The notes beneath the pieces were generated by a model, which saw nothing but the letters and a program-made list of their open reading frames with translations, made no database searches and was not told where the DNA came from. This document shows positions 53,141-61,794 of a DNA stretch of 64,000 bases, one piece after another. This stretch comes from Marimicrobium sp913061115 (GTDB lineage Bacteria; Pseudomonadota; Gammaproteobacteria; Pseudomonadales; Halieaceae), in assembly GCF_047729875.1 (NCBI RefSeq), contig NZ_CP159826.1:3472001-3536000 (forward strand), in the 5' to 3' direction. Position numbers and translations under genes: made by a program. Within the stretch, counting starts at the first letter, position 1. Every line of letters starts with the position of its first letter.

Positions 53141-54877
53141 ATGACGTTTCCAGTACTATTTTTTCCGCTGGCCTTCCTGCTAGCATCTAGTTCTGTTGCA
53201 GACTCCACGCCACTAACCGTGGAAGCTTCTGTGGTGCCGACCACAAGGATAATCGCCGACTCAATTTATTACGGGGGCGACATCCTCACAATGGCAAGTG
53301 ACACGGCTCATTATGCGCAGGCGGTTGCTGTTCTAAACGGGAAAATTTTATTTGTAGGCAAAAAAGAGCAGGCGCTCCTGCACCAAAGCGACGAGACAGT
53401 GATGGTCGATTTGCAAGGGAATACGATGATGCCGGGGTTCATTGAGCCCCACTTGCATCCATCAATTGCTGCGATTATGTTGCCCAATGAAATTATCGCG
53501 CCCTATGACTGGGTGTTACCTGATGAAACGAAAATCGGCGTGCAAGGTCATGACAATTATATAGATCGCATCACCACATCAATAGAAGAGAACGCGCAAA
53601 GCGACAATGTTTATTTTATTTGGGGCTATCACCAGCTGTGGCATGGTGAACTGTCGCGCGACATCCTAAACCGTATTGCGCCGGATCAACCCGTTGCCAT
53701 CATACATCGCTCTTTTCATGAAATTTATCTCAACGATGCGGCTATCGCCGCAATCGGAATTGAGAAAAAAGATTTTCTGGGTAATCCGCAGGTTGACTGG
53801 GAAGCTGGACATTTTTATGAAGGAGGCTGGCTAGCTTTAGTGCCGAGAATGGCGTCTAACCTACTGGACCTAAAGCGTTATCTAAAGGGCTTGAGTATTA
53901 TGAGCCAGCTAGTCGTTCAAAATGGAATAACCACCATTGCGGAACCCGGATTCCCCAGTGCGAATTTTGAGGCGGAGTATGCCCTGTTGAAAGTCGAGAT
54001 GGATAAACTGCCGCCCTATAGCGTCTATCTGATCCCCAATGGGACTCAGCTCTACCGCATGAAAGGCGGCAACAAACAAGCTCTCGCGTTCACAAGAACG
54101 CTAGATGAGAAATACAACACCGATAATATTAAGTTCCTACCTAACCAGATCAAGCTTTTCTCCGATGGCGCCATCTATTCGCAGTTGATGCAAATGCAGG
54201 ACGGTTATACAGACGGTCATGCTGGAGAGTGGATGACCCCCCCAGATCTGCTTAAAGAGCAGCTAAGTCTGTATTGGGATAACGATTATAAGATCCATGT
54301 GCACTCCAATGGGGATCTAGGTATACAACAAGTTCTGGATTTCAACAGTGCTGATCAAAAGCGAAATCCGCGATCTGATCACCGGCTTACGCTGCATCAC
54401 ATGGGCTATTTCACTGATGCGCAGGCACAGCAGGTCGCTGATTTGGGTATGGACGCATCAGTAAACCCCTATTACCTTTGGGCTTTAGCGGATAAATATT
54501 CAGAAATTGGTCTGGGTAAAGAACGTGGAGAGAATCTTGTGCGTATTAACTCTTTGGCCGAAAAAAATGTCCCGATATCCTTCCACTCGGATTTCTCGAT
54601 GGCTCCGATGGAACCTCTGACACTGGCCTGGACAGCGGTCAATCGGGTAACCTCGCAAGGCAGTAAATTCTCTCAAGATCAGCGAGTCGATGTATATACT
54701 GCCTTACAAGCGATCACCATCAATGCCGCGAGAGTGTTAAACCTAGAAAATGAAATAGGGTCTATTGAGGTCGGAAAAACAGCGAACTTCGTCTTGTTAG
54801 ATGAAAACCCACTGCAAATAGACCCAATCATGCTAAAGGACATCAAAGTTCTAGGCACTGTTTACCGCGGAGAGTAA
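53141..54877 (+). CDS. Exported amidohydrolase, YtcJ-like (amidohydrolase_3)
   Basis: A signal peptide covers residues ~1-20 (FFPLAFLLASSSVADS). The 578-residue chain has the metal-dependent hydrolase outline: GNTMMPGFIEPHLHPS (HxH), KLFSDGAIYSQLMQM, HVHSNGDLGIQQVLD, HHMGYF, SFHSDFSMAP and a C-terminal ITINAARVLNLENEIGSIEVGKTANFVLLDENP typical of the composite beta-sandwich. YtcJ/N-substituted formamide deformylase relatives hydrolyse amides. Substrate unknown. AGGGG RBS. Divergent from the mscS gene. Confidence 0.88.
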   Translation: MTFPVLFFPLAFLLASSSVADSTPLTVEASVVPTTRIIADSIYYGGDILTMASDTAHYAQAVAVLNGKILFVGKKEQALLHQSDETVMVDLQGNTMMPGFIEPHLHPSIAAIMLPNEIIAPYDWVLPDETKIGVQGHDNYIDRITTSIEENAQSDNVYFIWGYHQLWHGELSRDILNRIAPDQPVAIIHRSFHEIYLNDAAIAAIGIEKKDFLGNPQVDWEAGHFYEGGWLALVPRMASNLLDLKRYLKGLSIMSQLVVQNGITTIAEPGFPSANFEAEYALLKVEMDKLPPYSVYLIPNGTQLYRMKGGNKQALAFTRTLDEKYNTDNIKFLPNQIKLFSDGAIYSQLMQMQDGYTDGHAGEWMTPPDLLKEQLSLYWDNDYKIHVHSNGDLGIQQVLDFNSADQKRNPRSDHRLTLHHMGYFTDAQAQQVADLGMDASVNPYYLWALADKYSEIGLGKERGENLVRINSLAEKNVPISFHSDFSMAPMEPLTLAWTAVNRVTSQGSKFSQDQRVDVYTALQAITINAARVLNLENEIGSIEVGKTANFVLLDENPLQIDPIMLKDIKVLGTVYRGE

Positions 54878-55043
54878 ACGCACACACAGAGATCAACCAT
54901 GAGAGGGACTTGGGGATGCGGCAAACGGCCTCTCAGGCGCGGTTACCGACCATGATTGACTCGGTGCAAAAACGGTACTGCCTGTGAGGAATCTCTGTTA
55001 TCTTTTGGTTTCCTTATAGCGACTATTGATATTCTATCCGATT

Positions 55044-57719
55044 ATGCCAATAACACTGCGCACCCTAACGGCTTGCCTCATTATCGCTTTACTCGCCGTT
55101 GCTTGCGGTGGTGGCGGCAGTAGCGGGGGAGCGGGCGACAACAACACACCAAATGTTCCTGAGCCTCCATTACCTGTTGATCCCATTGACCCTCCTGTTC
55201 CGGCTGAGACCTTTAGTATGTCCGGCACAATTTCGACATCGACGAGTCAATTAGTCGATAGCGATACCAACGATCCAAATACACTCGGCATTAGTAATGA
55301 TGACCCAAACCAGGCCCAGTCAATAGCCAATCCCATCACAGTAGGGGGCTATGTGAATGTGCCTGGCGCAGGCGCTCCAGGACGTTCTATGGCGCCCGGA
55401 GATGTCGATGATTTTTTCCAAGTCGATCTACTGGCCGGTCAGCGAGTCACAATGTTGGTCGCTGATTTTGAACAGGCCGATGCAGACCTGTATCTGCTTG
55501 ATTCTCAGGGCGTTCAAGTGGAAAACTCCCTCAATGGCGGCGAGATAGAATCCTTACTCGTGCCCGAGGATGGGACCTATTTTGTGGTCATTAACGTGTA
55601 TGAGGGTGCAACTAACTATATTCTTGCGATCGGCAACACACCGAGTCAGGCCGACCTGCGCGAGTATAAGGTTATTCCATGGGAGGCCGTGGTGACCTAT
55701 AAAGACGATACCCAGCAGTTGAGCAGTGGTCCTCAAACTGAAGAGATGAGCCGCGGGCTGGGCATACAACAGCGAGCGGGGGGGCGCGGACGCGGACGAC
55801 TGATGGCTCTGCGCAGAGCGTTGTCACGCTCAGCCCAAGGGAGTCTAAAACCTGCTAGCTGGGCCTCAAATATCGGGACCATAAACGACCCTAATCTACG
55901 TGCGCGCACAGAGACATTGATGGCTATAAAGTCCTTGCGTAAGGACTCACGGGTCCTCTATGCCGAGCCCAATTTTCAGGTCAACGCTGTGGCCGCCCCC
56001 AACGACCAGGCTTACCCGCTGCAATGGCATTATCCTCTGATAGCAATGCCAGACGCCTGGGAGATCACCACAGGGCGCAGCGAGGTCGTGGTCGCAGTCA
56101 TTGACACCGGTATCCTTGCAAATCACCCCGACCTAGCCGGTCAACTGGTAGATGGCTATGACTTTGTCAGCAACATTGAGGGCGCAATGGACGGTGACGG
56201 CATCGATTCCGACCCGCAGGACCCCGGCAGCTCCTTAGGCGGAAGCTCCTCGAGTTTTCATGGCACCCATGTCACCGGAATAATCGCCGCCCGAGGTAAT
56301 AATCAAATAGGAGTCGCGGGTACCGCCTATGGCTCACGCGTTATGCCGTTGCGTGCGCTGAGCGCCAACGGTGAAGGTACATCCTATGATATTGATCAGG
56401 CAGTACGTTACGCCGCGGGTCTGCCCAATGACTCTGGGACAGTGCCACAAAGACGCGCTGATGTTATCAATTTGAGCCTCGGTGGCGCGCCCTTCACTCA
56501 GGCCACTCAGGCACTTTATGACGCGGTGCAGGCAACCGGGGTAGTCGTCGTCGCTGCGGCAGGCAACGAGGCCAGCTCCGCTCCCTTTTTCCCCGCAAGC
56601 TATGACGGTGTCATCTCCGTCAGTGCGGTAGATGGGCAGCGACGACTGGCATCCTACTCTAATATCGGTCCCGACATTGACGTGAGCGCCCCCGGCGGTG
56701 ATAGCAGCATCGACTTTAACGGTGACGGCTACCCCGATGGGGTATTAAGTACAGATGGCAGCGTCAGCGACAACGTTATCGACTATGTTTACACCTTCCT
56801 CAGTGGCACCTCAATGGCAGCGCCGCATGTTGCGGGCGTTGTAGCGCTGATGAAAAGTGTCAACCCAGAGCTGACGCCTAGCGATATAGACGCCCTGTTG
56901 GCCTCTGGAGCGCTCACCGACGATCTCGGCACTCCGGGCAGAGATGATCTGTTCGGCCACGGCATTATTAATGCGCAGCGCTCGGTGCTGGCGGCTCTCG
57001 AGGCAACGGGCATCAGCCCTGCTGATCGCCCTCTTCTGACAGCCTCGACCAATACCCTGAACTTTGGGAGCACCACCACGACACTGAATCTGCTTTTGCG
57101 CAACGGTGGAAAGGGCGATCTTATATTGGAATCCCTGTCTACTTCTGCGTCTTGGCTGCAAATTGTCGCAGTGGAGGTGGATAACGCTAGACTAGGTGAA
57201 TACGAAGTGACTGTGAATCGAGCCAATCTCCCTCCGGGAGTCTATGCGGCGGATATCACCGCCCAATCCTCAAAAAACAACTTGGCAGTTCGAGTCCTGG
57301 TCTCAGAAGGGGGAACGGGCACTGGGGCAGATGTCGGCGTGATCTACATTCTCCTCTACGATCCAATGCTGGATGATGTGGTCGCACAGGTCAGTACTCA
57401 GAGTAACGAGGCCGATTATCCATTCCGGTTTTCTGATATTCCCGCTGGGGACTATCAAATTATAGCTGGCACAGATACTGACAACGACCTCTTTATTTGC
57501 GACGCCGGTGAAGCCTGCGGTGCTTGGCTAACAACGGATCAGCCGATTCAGATCGAACTGGACAGTAATTTAACAGACCTGAACTTCCCGGTGGGATACC
57601 TTGTCTCACTGCCTGCAGCCAACAGTGTCAAACAGTCCAGCGTCAAAACAGGGATGCTCAGAACGGCGAGAGATCAGGACGAGGGTAGAGGGACGAAGCA
57701 ACCGGCTAATGCGGAGTAA
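55044..57719 (+). CDS. Subtilisin-like (S8) serine protease lipoprotein with N-terminal PPC domain
   Basis: Lipoprotein signal with lipobox LAVAC (Cys21 from ATG 55044; an upstream TTG is less likely). Domain order: a proline-rich linker; a PPC-like jelly roll (DVDDFFQVDLLAGQRVTMLV...DGTYFVVINVY, residues ~115-200); a propeptide-like region ending VLYAEPNFQVNAV; the S8 catalytic domain with Asp354 (VIDTG), His406 (HGTHVTG), the AAGNEAS region and Ser590 (GTSMAAPHVAG); then a ~200-residue C-terminal beta region. PPC domains normally follow the protease, so its N-terminal place is unusual. 892 residues. Probably at the cell surface, digesting proteins to feed the Opp importer (inference). Confidence 0.92.
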   Translation: MPITLRTLTACLIIALLAVACGGGGSSGGAGDNNTPNVPEPPLPVDPIDPPVPAETFSMSGTISTSTSQLVDSDTNDPNTLGISNDDPNQAQSIANPITVGGYVNVPGAGAPGRSMAPGDVDDFFQVDLLAGQRVTMLVADFEQADADLYLLDSQGVQVENSLNGGEIESLLVPEDGTYFVVINVYEGATNYILAIGNTPSQADLREYKVIPWEAVVTYKDDTQQLSSGPQTEEMSRGLGIQQRAGGRGRGRLMALRRALSRSAQGSLKPASWASNIGTINDPNLRARTETLMAIKSLRKDSRVLYAEPNFQVNAVAAPNDQAYPLQWHYPLIAMPDAWEITTGRSEVVVAVIDTGILANHPDLAGQLVDGYDFVSNIEGAMDGDGIDSDPQDPGSSLGGSSSSFHGTHVTGIIAARGNNQIGVAGTAYGSRVMPLRALSANGEGTSYDIDQAVRYAAGLPNDSGTVPQRRADVINLSLGGAPFTQATQALYDAVQATGVVVVAAAGNEASSAPFFPASYDGVISVSAVDGQRRLASYSNIGPDIDVSAPGGDSSIDFNGDGYPDGVLSTDGSVSDNVIDYVYTFLSGTSMAAPHVAGVVALMKSVNPELTPSDIDALLASGALTDDLGTPGRDDLFGHGIINAQRSVLAALEATGISPADRPLLTASTNTLNFGSTTTTLNLLLRNGGKGDLILESLSTSASWLQIVAVEVDNARLGEYEVTVNRANLPPGVYAADITAQSSKNNLAVRVLVSEGGTGTGADVGVIYILLYDPMLDDVVAQVSTQSNEADYPFRFSDIPAGDYQIIAGTDTDNDLFICDAGEACGAWLTTDQPIQIELDSNLTDLNFPVGYLVSLPAANSVKQSSVKTGMLRTARDQDEGRGTKQPANAE

Positions 57720-57751
57720 CACCACTTTAGCCGGAATTTTAGGCTCTGACC

Positions 57752-57783
57752 AAAAGGCGGCGCCGGTTTAAGTCGGACGCCGC
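57752..57783 (-). terminator. Rho-independent terminator of the histone-like gene
   Basis: On the minus strand GCGGCGTCCG pairs with CGGCGCCGC (one bulged base) around an AACTTAAA-type loop, then CTTTT. It starts 14 nt past the stop. Confidence 0.75.
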
Positions 57784-57796
57784 AAACACCGATCTA

Positions 57797-58432
57797 TCAG
57801 GCGGCTTTTGGCTTGGCTGGGGCTTTCTTCTTGGCAGCAGGTTTCTTCTTAGCTGCAGGCTTCTTCTTAGCGACAACCTTCTTCTTAGCTGCAGGCTTCT
57901 TCTTAGCGACAACTTTCTTCTTAGCTGCAGGCTTCTTCTTAGCGACAACTTTCTTCTTAGCTGCAGGCTTCTTCTTAGCTGCAGGCTTCTTCTTAGCTGC
58001 AACCTTCTTCTTAGCTGTAACCTTCTTCTTGGCCTTGGCTGCCGCTTTCTCAACCAAGCTCGCTGCTTGATTAGCCGCTTTGGCTTTACGGTCAGCCAGA
58101 ACAGCCTCAGTCTTCACCGTCACGAATTTCTCGGCTGCATCGTACGCGGCCTCAGCGACTTTCGGTAGTGACTCTGCAAATCCTTGCGCCTGCTTCACGA
58201 GTGCATCAACTTTTTTCTTGTTTTCAGGTGTGACCTTTTTTCGGAGTGCAACTTTAGCGCTTTTTAATCTCGCTTTTGCAGTCTTATGTCTCTTGCGCGA
58301 AGCAGCAAGTTCACGCTTGATGCGGACATGCGCTTTTTCCGAATCAGAGACCAACTTCTTCCGAAGCTGATCTACTCTTTTATGCGCGCTTTCTGCCATT
58401 TTTGTGGCTTGGGCTAATTCTTTTTCCAACAT
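57797..58432 (-). CDS. AlgP-like histone H1-like protein with KKKPAA repeats
   Basis: A 211-residue basic protein. Residues ~1-130 form a helical, coiled-coil-like region (AHKRVDQLRKKLVSDSEKAHVRIKRELAASRKR). The C-terminal ~80 residues are eleven-plus KKK(P/V)(A/V)A hexapeptides, as in AlgP (AlgR3) of Pseudomonas and eukaryotic H1 tails. It should bind DNA without sequence specificity; in Pseudomonas AlgP affects alginate gene expression. The tail is encoded by an 18-bp tandem repeat. GGGAG lies about 11 nt before the ATG. Confidence 0.9.
   Translation of the reverse strand: MLEKELAQATKMAESAHKRVDQLRKKLVSDSEKAHVRIKRELAASRKRHKTAKARLKSAKVALRKKVTPENKKKVDALVKQAQGFAESLPKVAEAAYDAAEKFVTVKTEAVLADRKAKAANQAASLVEKAAAKAKKKVTAKKKVAAKKKPAAKKKPAAKKKVVAKKKPAAKKKVVAKKKPAAKKKVVAKKKPAAKKKPAAKKKAPAKPKAA
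57825..58022 (-). repeat. 11 tandem 18-bp units encoding the KKKPAA tail
   Basis: On the + strand each unit is TTCTTCTTAGC plus TGCAGGC, GACAACC or GACAACT, in an alternating pattern (units 2-8 alternate P-type and V-type; 8-9 are P-type; 10-11 are A/V-type). Units are in frame, so copy-number change only lengthens or shortens the tail. Confidence 0.9.
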
Positions 58433-59082
58433 GATCAGGTCACTCCCTATAAAATTTGATCTTACAATTTTATTGTATTACTAAATCACAAAGATGTAAC
58501 GCGTATTTTTTGATCAACACTTTGTCATCACAACGCATCAATGCGGTTTTTGAGCGCTGTTTATCTTGCTTTTCGATGGCACGTTTTTATACGGGCATCC
58601 GATACAGTTACATAAGTTAAGGGCTTTACTGCGTCCATGTAATACTGTGATGTGTTACGCGCAGTGCGGTGGCACAAGCCGATGGTTATGTAATCATCAC
58701 GTGTAACCTATGCACACTTGATAAGTGTGGTCCAACTCATCTGTATTTTCCACGACGCCAGCGTCATATTCAAACAACATTTCAGCCGCCGCTTTTAAAT
58801 CACCCATCAGCGGAAAGGAAGATCCACGCTGGCCACTCAAAGCGAAAACGAGCTTGTCGTAGGTACTCGTTGAGAAATAAACGGGTATCAATTGCTTCAT
58901 CTGTGAAGCGAGCACAGCGTTAAGACCCTAGGCAAGGTGGTGTCGATCGCCGCCCACGACGGACTCGACAATGCGGTAGACACACTGCGATCATTTTCTC
59001 TATACTTGACTATTGGTATATTTTTGGCGCTTAAAAAGCACCATCACGCTGGCTGAGCAATGCAGACATAACAGGCGTAACG
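58433..59082. other. 650-nt gene-poor interval
   Basis: The left part (58433-58690) is AT-rich and holds the upstream region of the histone-like gene. A 72-codon minus-strand frame lies at 58697-58915 (separate entry). I see no RNA gene, repeat or mobile element. The right end has TATTGGTATATT (about 59010-59021), a possible promoter for the LuxR-like gene at 59083. Confidence 0.5.
58697..58900 (-). CDS. Possible small hypothetical protein or gene remnant
   Basis: From ATG 58900 this encodes 67 residues (MKQLIPVYFSTSTYDKL...) of normal amino-acid composition, including a helical KAAAEMLFEYDAG segment, unlike most random frames. No RBS is visible and a + strand frame overlaps it. It could be a genuine small protein, the C-terminus of a decayed gene, or chance. 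Family not recognised. Confidence 0.3.
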   Translation of the reverse strand: MKQLIPVYFSTSTYDKLVFALSGQRGSSFPLMGDLKAAAEMLFEYDAGVVENTDELDHTYQVCIGYT

Positions 59083-59742
59083 ATGTTCACTACGACACTC
59101 GAAAAGGACAATGGCGGTTTCTATATTCACATAGACAATCACTTCACAGATCTATTTGGCTTAAATAAGTATCACCCAGACATGAAGTGGGACATCATAC
59201 CACTAGAACTTGGCTTATCCGCCTCCGCAAGAGCGTCTCTTGAAAATATAGAAGCCACAGTCCGCAAAAAAAGAATACCCATAAGCAGCACTGCCATGTG
59301 GAATCCAATCAATGACATGCTCCAAATCGTCACACATAGGACGCCCACAATCAAAGGAGGCTTCGTAACGGTAGAGCATGTCACCAAAGTCAGCGATCTC
59401 TATCGTGGCTGGCCGCTGCTATTGAACCATCACCTACAGGTACTTCAGTTACCAAGTGGAAAGCAACTAACCAGAAAAGACTTGTCAGTGCTTAGTCTAT
59501 TTGCAGCGCGTACGCCCAGAAAAAAAATAGCACATGCACACTGCTGTTCAGTGGCAGCGATTGAAAAACGTCTCGCAAAGATAAAAGACATATTAACGCC
59601 TCAAGACAGAGTAGCTAAGCTTCACAGCCTTAGTGAGCGCCTGATAGAACTAGACCTCCTACCATTCCTACTGAGTGGGGTTGACCACTTCGACCCCATC
59701 GAGTTTGTCTCGCCTCATGTAGCACATAGCCGTAGTTTTTGA
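59083..59742 (+). CDS. LuxR-type HTH regulator with PAS-like N-terminus (probable)
   Basis: 219 residues. The C-terminal third (residues ~128-172) reads as a divergent LuxR helix-turn-helix: LTRKDLSVLSLFAARTPRKK then IAHAHCCSVAAIEKRLAKIKDIL, where position-by-position it matches LTxREreVLxLiAxGxsxKEIAxxLxxSxxTVExhxxxI. The N-terminal ~120 residues (GGFYIHIDNHFTDLFGLNKY, ARASLENIEATVRKKRIPIS) could be a PAS-like sensor. No partner kinase or synthase is near. The HTH lacks the usual acidic E-I-A of the family (K-I-A here), so function should be treated as tentative. Confidence 0.6.
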   Translation: MFTTTLEKDNGGFYIHIDNHFTDLFGLNKYHPDMKWDIIPLELGLSASARASLENIEATVRKKRIPISSTAMWNPINDMLQIVTHRTPTIKGGFVTVEHVTKVSDLYRGWPLLLNHHLQVLQLPSGKQLTRKDLSVLSLFAARTPRKKIAHAHCCSVAAIEKRLAKIKDILTPQDRVAKLHSLSERLIELDLLPFLLSGVDHFDPIEFVSPHVAHSRSF

Positions 59743-60039
59743 AGTTTTACTGCTCTCTGCCGCAATGGTGGCGAGTGCCGCACCCTTCAGGCTATGGGTA
59801 AGGTGTTGAACATCATCTAACAACCGATATCGATTCACATGATTCAGAGGGCCGGGCTCCCACTGTTAGCTTACCGCAGGCTTAATAAGCCGCACAGCGC
59901 AGCTCACCTTTGAATACTTGGGGCTTTGCAGAGGCTCAACAGGGAGCGTGTGTGGATTGAAGCCTACCGCTGACTTTGGCTACGAGAAGCCGATCGATTG
60001 AACCTCGATAGTGCGGGATCTAGCGAATGAAAAGGGAAC
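59743..60039. other. 297-nt non-coding interval
   Basis: Only short frames with many stops are seen on both strands, no hairpin with a T-run, and no tRNA-like fold. It separates the + strand LuxR-like gene from a minus-strand methyltransferase (convergent ends), so no promoter is needed here. Confidence 0.5.
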
Positions 60040-60804
60040 CTATGCGAAGGGAACCGCCGGCACACTAGCGAGTAAAGCGTGCCCTCTCTCACCGAGTTGC
60101 TCGTTAATATCAAAACTCTCTGGATCCAACGATTCCTGTCCGCGATAGATCACAGCAATACCGCGCTGAAGGACTACTTTCGTGATTATACCGGGCCGAT
60201 AGGCGCTGGCGAGTGTTGCCATCAGAACAAGCCGAGCAAAACCAGTTGTTTTCTCTACCATGTAGTCTGGCCCGCCACCGCTTTCTGAAAAGTGTTCCCA
60301 TGACCAGTCTTCAATGACAAAAATACCGCCGGGTTTTAAACGTGGAAACAGTACATTGAAAGAAACCAGTGAGGGAATGAAGTTGTGTGATGCATCATCA
60401 ATGATGACGTCTAGCAACTCATCCCCGAAATCCTTTTTCAAGATTTCTTTAAGCATGCCGACATCACCCTGATCACTGTTAAAATGCGTACTAATACAGG
60501 CGGCTTGCGAGTGTGTCGACATAAACTCACCGAACGCTTCACTGGCGCTATCTGCAATCTCAATTGCACTTAGTTTTTGGGGCTTGAATAGCATTGAAAA
60601 AAAGGCAGTGCTAGCGCCAGTACGTATGCCAAGCTCGACTATGTTTGAGTCAGTCTTTACCTCAGCAGCCAGGTTTTCGTAACAGGTAATATGAAAAGGC
60701 TCCTTCATTATCTGTAGTTCTTTGGATAATGGAGAGCCCCAACCGGCTACTTTAAATGAAGTGCCATCGATTTCAATTCGATTTTTACTGGTCCAGTTGA
60801 TCAT
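60040..60804 (-). CDS. Class I SAM-dependent methyltransferase, CmcI/Methyltransf_24-like
   Basis: 254 residues. SAM motif I is NIVELGIRTGASTAFF, motif II is KLSAIEIADSAS (acidic end of strand 2), and DVIIDDASHNFIPSLVSFNVLFPRLKPGGIFVIEDW matches the metal-assisted O-methyltransferase/CmcI group (DDASH). It could methylate a small hydroxylated compound or sugar. A gene for a Coq4-like protein lies 99 nt upstream on the same strand, so a quinone-type substrate is a possibility, but this is inference. No signal peptide. Confidence 0.78.
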   Translation of the reverse strand: MINWTSKNRIEIDGTSFKVAGWGSPLSKELQIMKEPFHITCYENLAAEVKTDSNIVELGIRTGASTAFFSMLFKPQKLSAIEIADSASEAFGEFMSTHSQAACISTHFNSDQGDVGMLKEILKKDFGDELLDVIIDDASHNFIPSLVSFNVLFPRLKPGGIFVIEDWSWEHFSESGGGPDYMVEKTTGFARLVLMATLASAYRPGIITKVVLQRGIAVIYRGQESLDPESFDINEQLGERGHALLASVPAVPFA

Positions 60805-60903
60805 ATATAGATCTTAACCAAGAAACCTTTCACAAGGAAGGCCATGACCCTGAAATACACTTTTTCCCCGACAAGTTCCCACGTTGTCGAGGGTGAGCGC
60901 AGA

Positions 60904-61368
60904 CTAGTTCAGGACTGAGATGTTGTAGTCCGCCCGTAAATCACAGATCCTAGCGTTCATCATTTCATCCGTAAGCGCTGAATGGGGCCACTTTTGACTC
61001 ATCTTGCGCACATGCGTCAACCAGATCCAGAAGAACTGGGGTGTGTAGTAAAATACGATCTTGAAGGTACCCAGCAATTTGCCTCCCAACAGAGCCTCTC
61101 CCTCTTTATTCAATTTCTGCACTTCGGGATTATCGGCGTAAGCCTTCAACTCGGCCATACTGATATCGCACCCAAATAAAATCCAGGGCTTCAACAGTAT
61201 TTCACCAATAAGGGAGGTGTCGCAGCCGAAGATGACGTGCGTCAGGTCATGATCGATGAAGGTCTTGCCGTTTACGTTGGACGCAGACGCAACCTCAGGA
61301 TTGTGACGATACAATTCGTCCAGTCCTTCGCGTAGCGTCAATTCGCAATCTTGATTTAAAAACTCCAT
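60904..61368 (-). CDS. Coq4-like protein (HDxxHx11E motif)
   Basis: A 154-residue protein. Residues 40-56 read HDLTHVIFGCDTSLIGE, which fits the zinc-ligand motif HDxxHx11E of Coq4 (His40, Asp41, His44, Glu56). The rest is helical, with an aromatic stretch FKIVFYYTPQFFWIWLTHV that could face a membrane, and a C-terminal LRADYNISVLN. Coq4 is a ubiquinone-biosynthesis protein (C1 decarboxylation/hydroxylation in eukaryotes). Bacterial homologues are less studied. It is shorter than eukaryotic Coq4 (~230+). It may act with the methyltransferase next to it. Confidence 0.6.
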   Translation of the reverse strand: MEFLNQDCELTLREGLDELYRHNPEVASASNVNGKTFIDHDLTHVIFGCDTSLIGEILLKPWILFGCDISMAELKAYADNPEVQKLNKEGEALLGGKLLGTFKIVFYYTPQFFWIWLTHVRKMSQKWPHSALTDEMMNARICDLRADYNISVLN

Positions 61369-61745
61369 TCAGTCATTCTCAGAATGTGGCCAGCCGCATT
61401 TTAGAACCGATAGTGTATAACGCGCATGACGTTGAGCTCACAAAAGGTCTCATGCAGAACCCGAACCCTCGCTCAAGTATAGGCAATGTAAACGGAGGGT
61501 GTCCATCGGATTATCTCGTCAGTCTTGATCGGTGATCCCCACAATTTGCGCGAGAAGTTTTCCTAGTACCGCGGCACAGGACTCGAATCACAGATAAACC
61601 AATTCCTATTCGTTCATTATTGGACCATTGCGCACAGCAATTCGGGCCATGATGACCTCACTGGCCGACTTGCTGATGTAGCGTTAGCATCCTGCGAATA
61701 GCTACAATATCTCAGGTAGCCCCGCCTTAAGCTGACCCGATCTGA
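61369..61745. other. Non-coding interval between DUF2860-like and Coq4-like genes
   Basis: Roughly 380 nt with no frame of convincing composition on either strand and no RNA fold that I can support. It should contain the promoter of the Coq4-like gene (minus strand, near 61400-61450). Confidence 0.45.
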
Positions 61746-61776
61746 AAGAGCCCGCCAGTATCACTGCCGGGACTTT
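61746..61776 (-). terminator. Probable intrinsic terminator of the DUF2860-like gene
   Basis: On the minus strand, TCCCGGCAGT and ACTGGCGGG form a stem with one mismatch and a GAT loop, followed by CTCTTTC. It is about 20 nt past the stop at 61795; the + strand side is followed by ACTTTTC, so it may work in both directions. Confidence 0.5.
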
Positions 61777-61794
61777 TCAATGCTCAAGAGATGC

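Noticed and set aside
57825..58022. Tandem repeats as a CRISPR array
   Set aside because: Units are directly abutting 18-mers without spacers and are in frame with a lysine-rich protein.
57813..58070. Hydrophobic + strand frame (repeated FFLAAG units) opposite the histone-like gene
   Set aside because: It is the antisense shadow of the 18-bp repeat; the minus-strand frame has a full AlgP-like N-terminal domain, an RBS and a terminator.
58669..58923. 84-codon + strand frame in the gene-poor interval
   Set aside because: Rich in His/Arg/Cys with low-quality composition; overlaps a better minus-strand candidate; no RBS.
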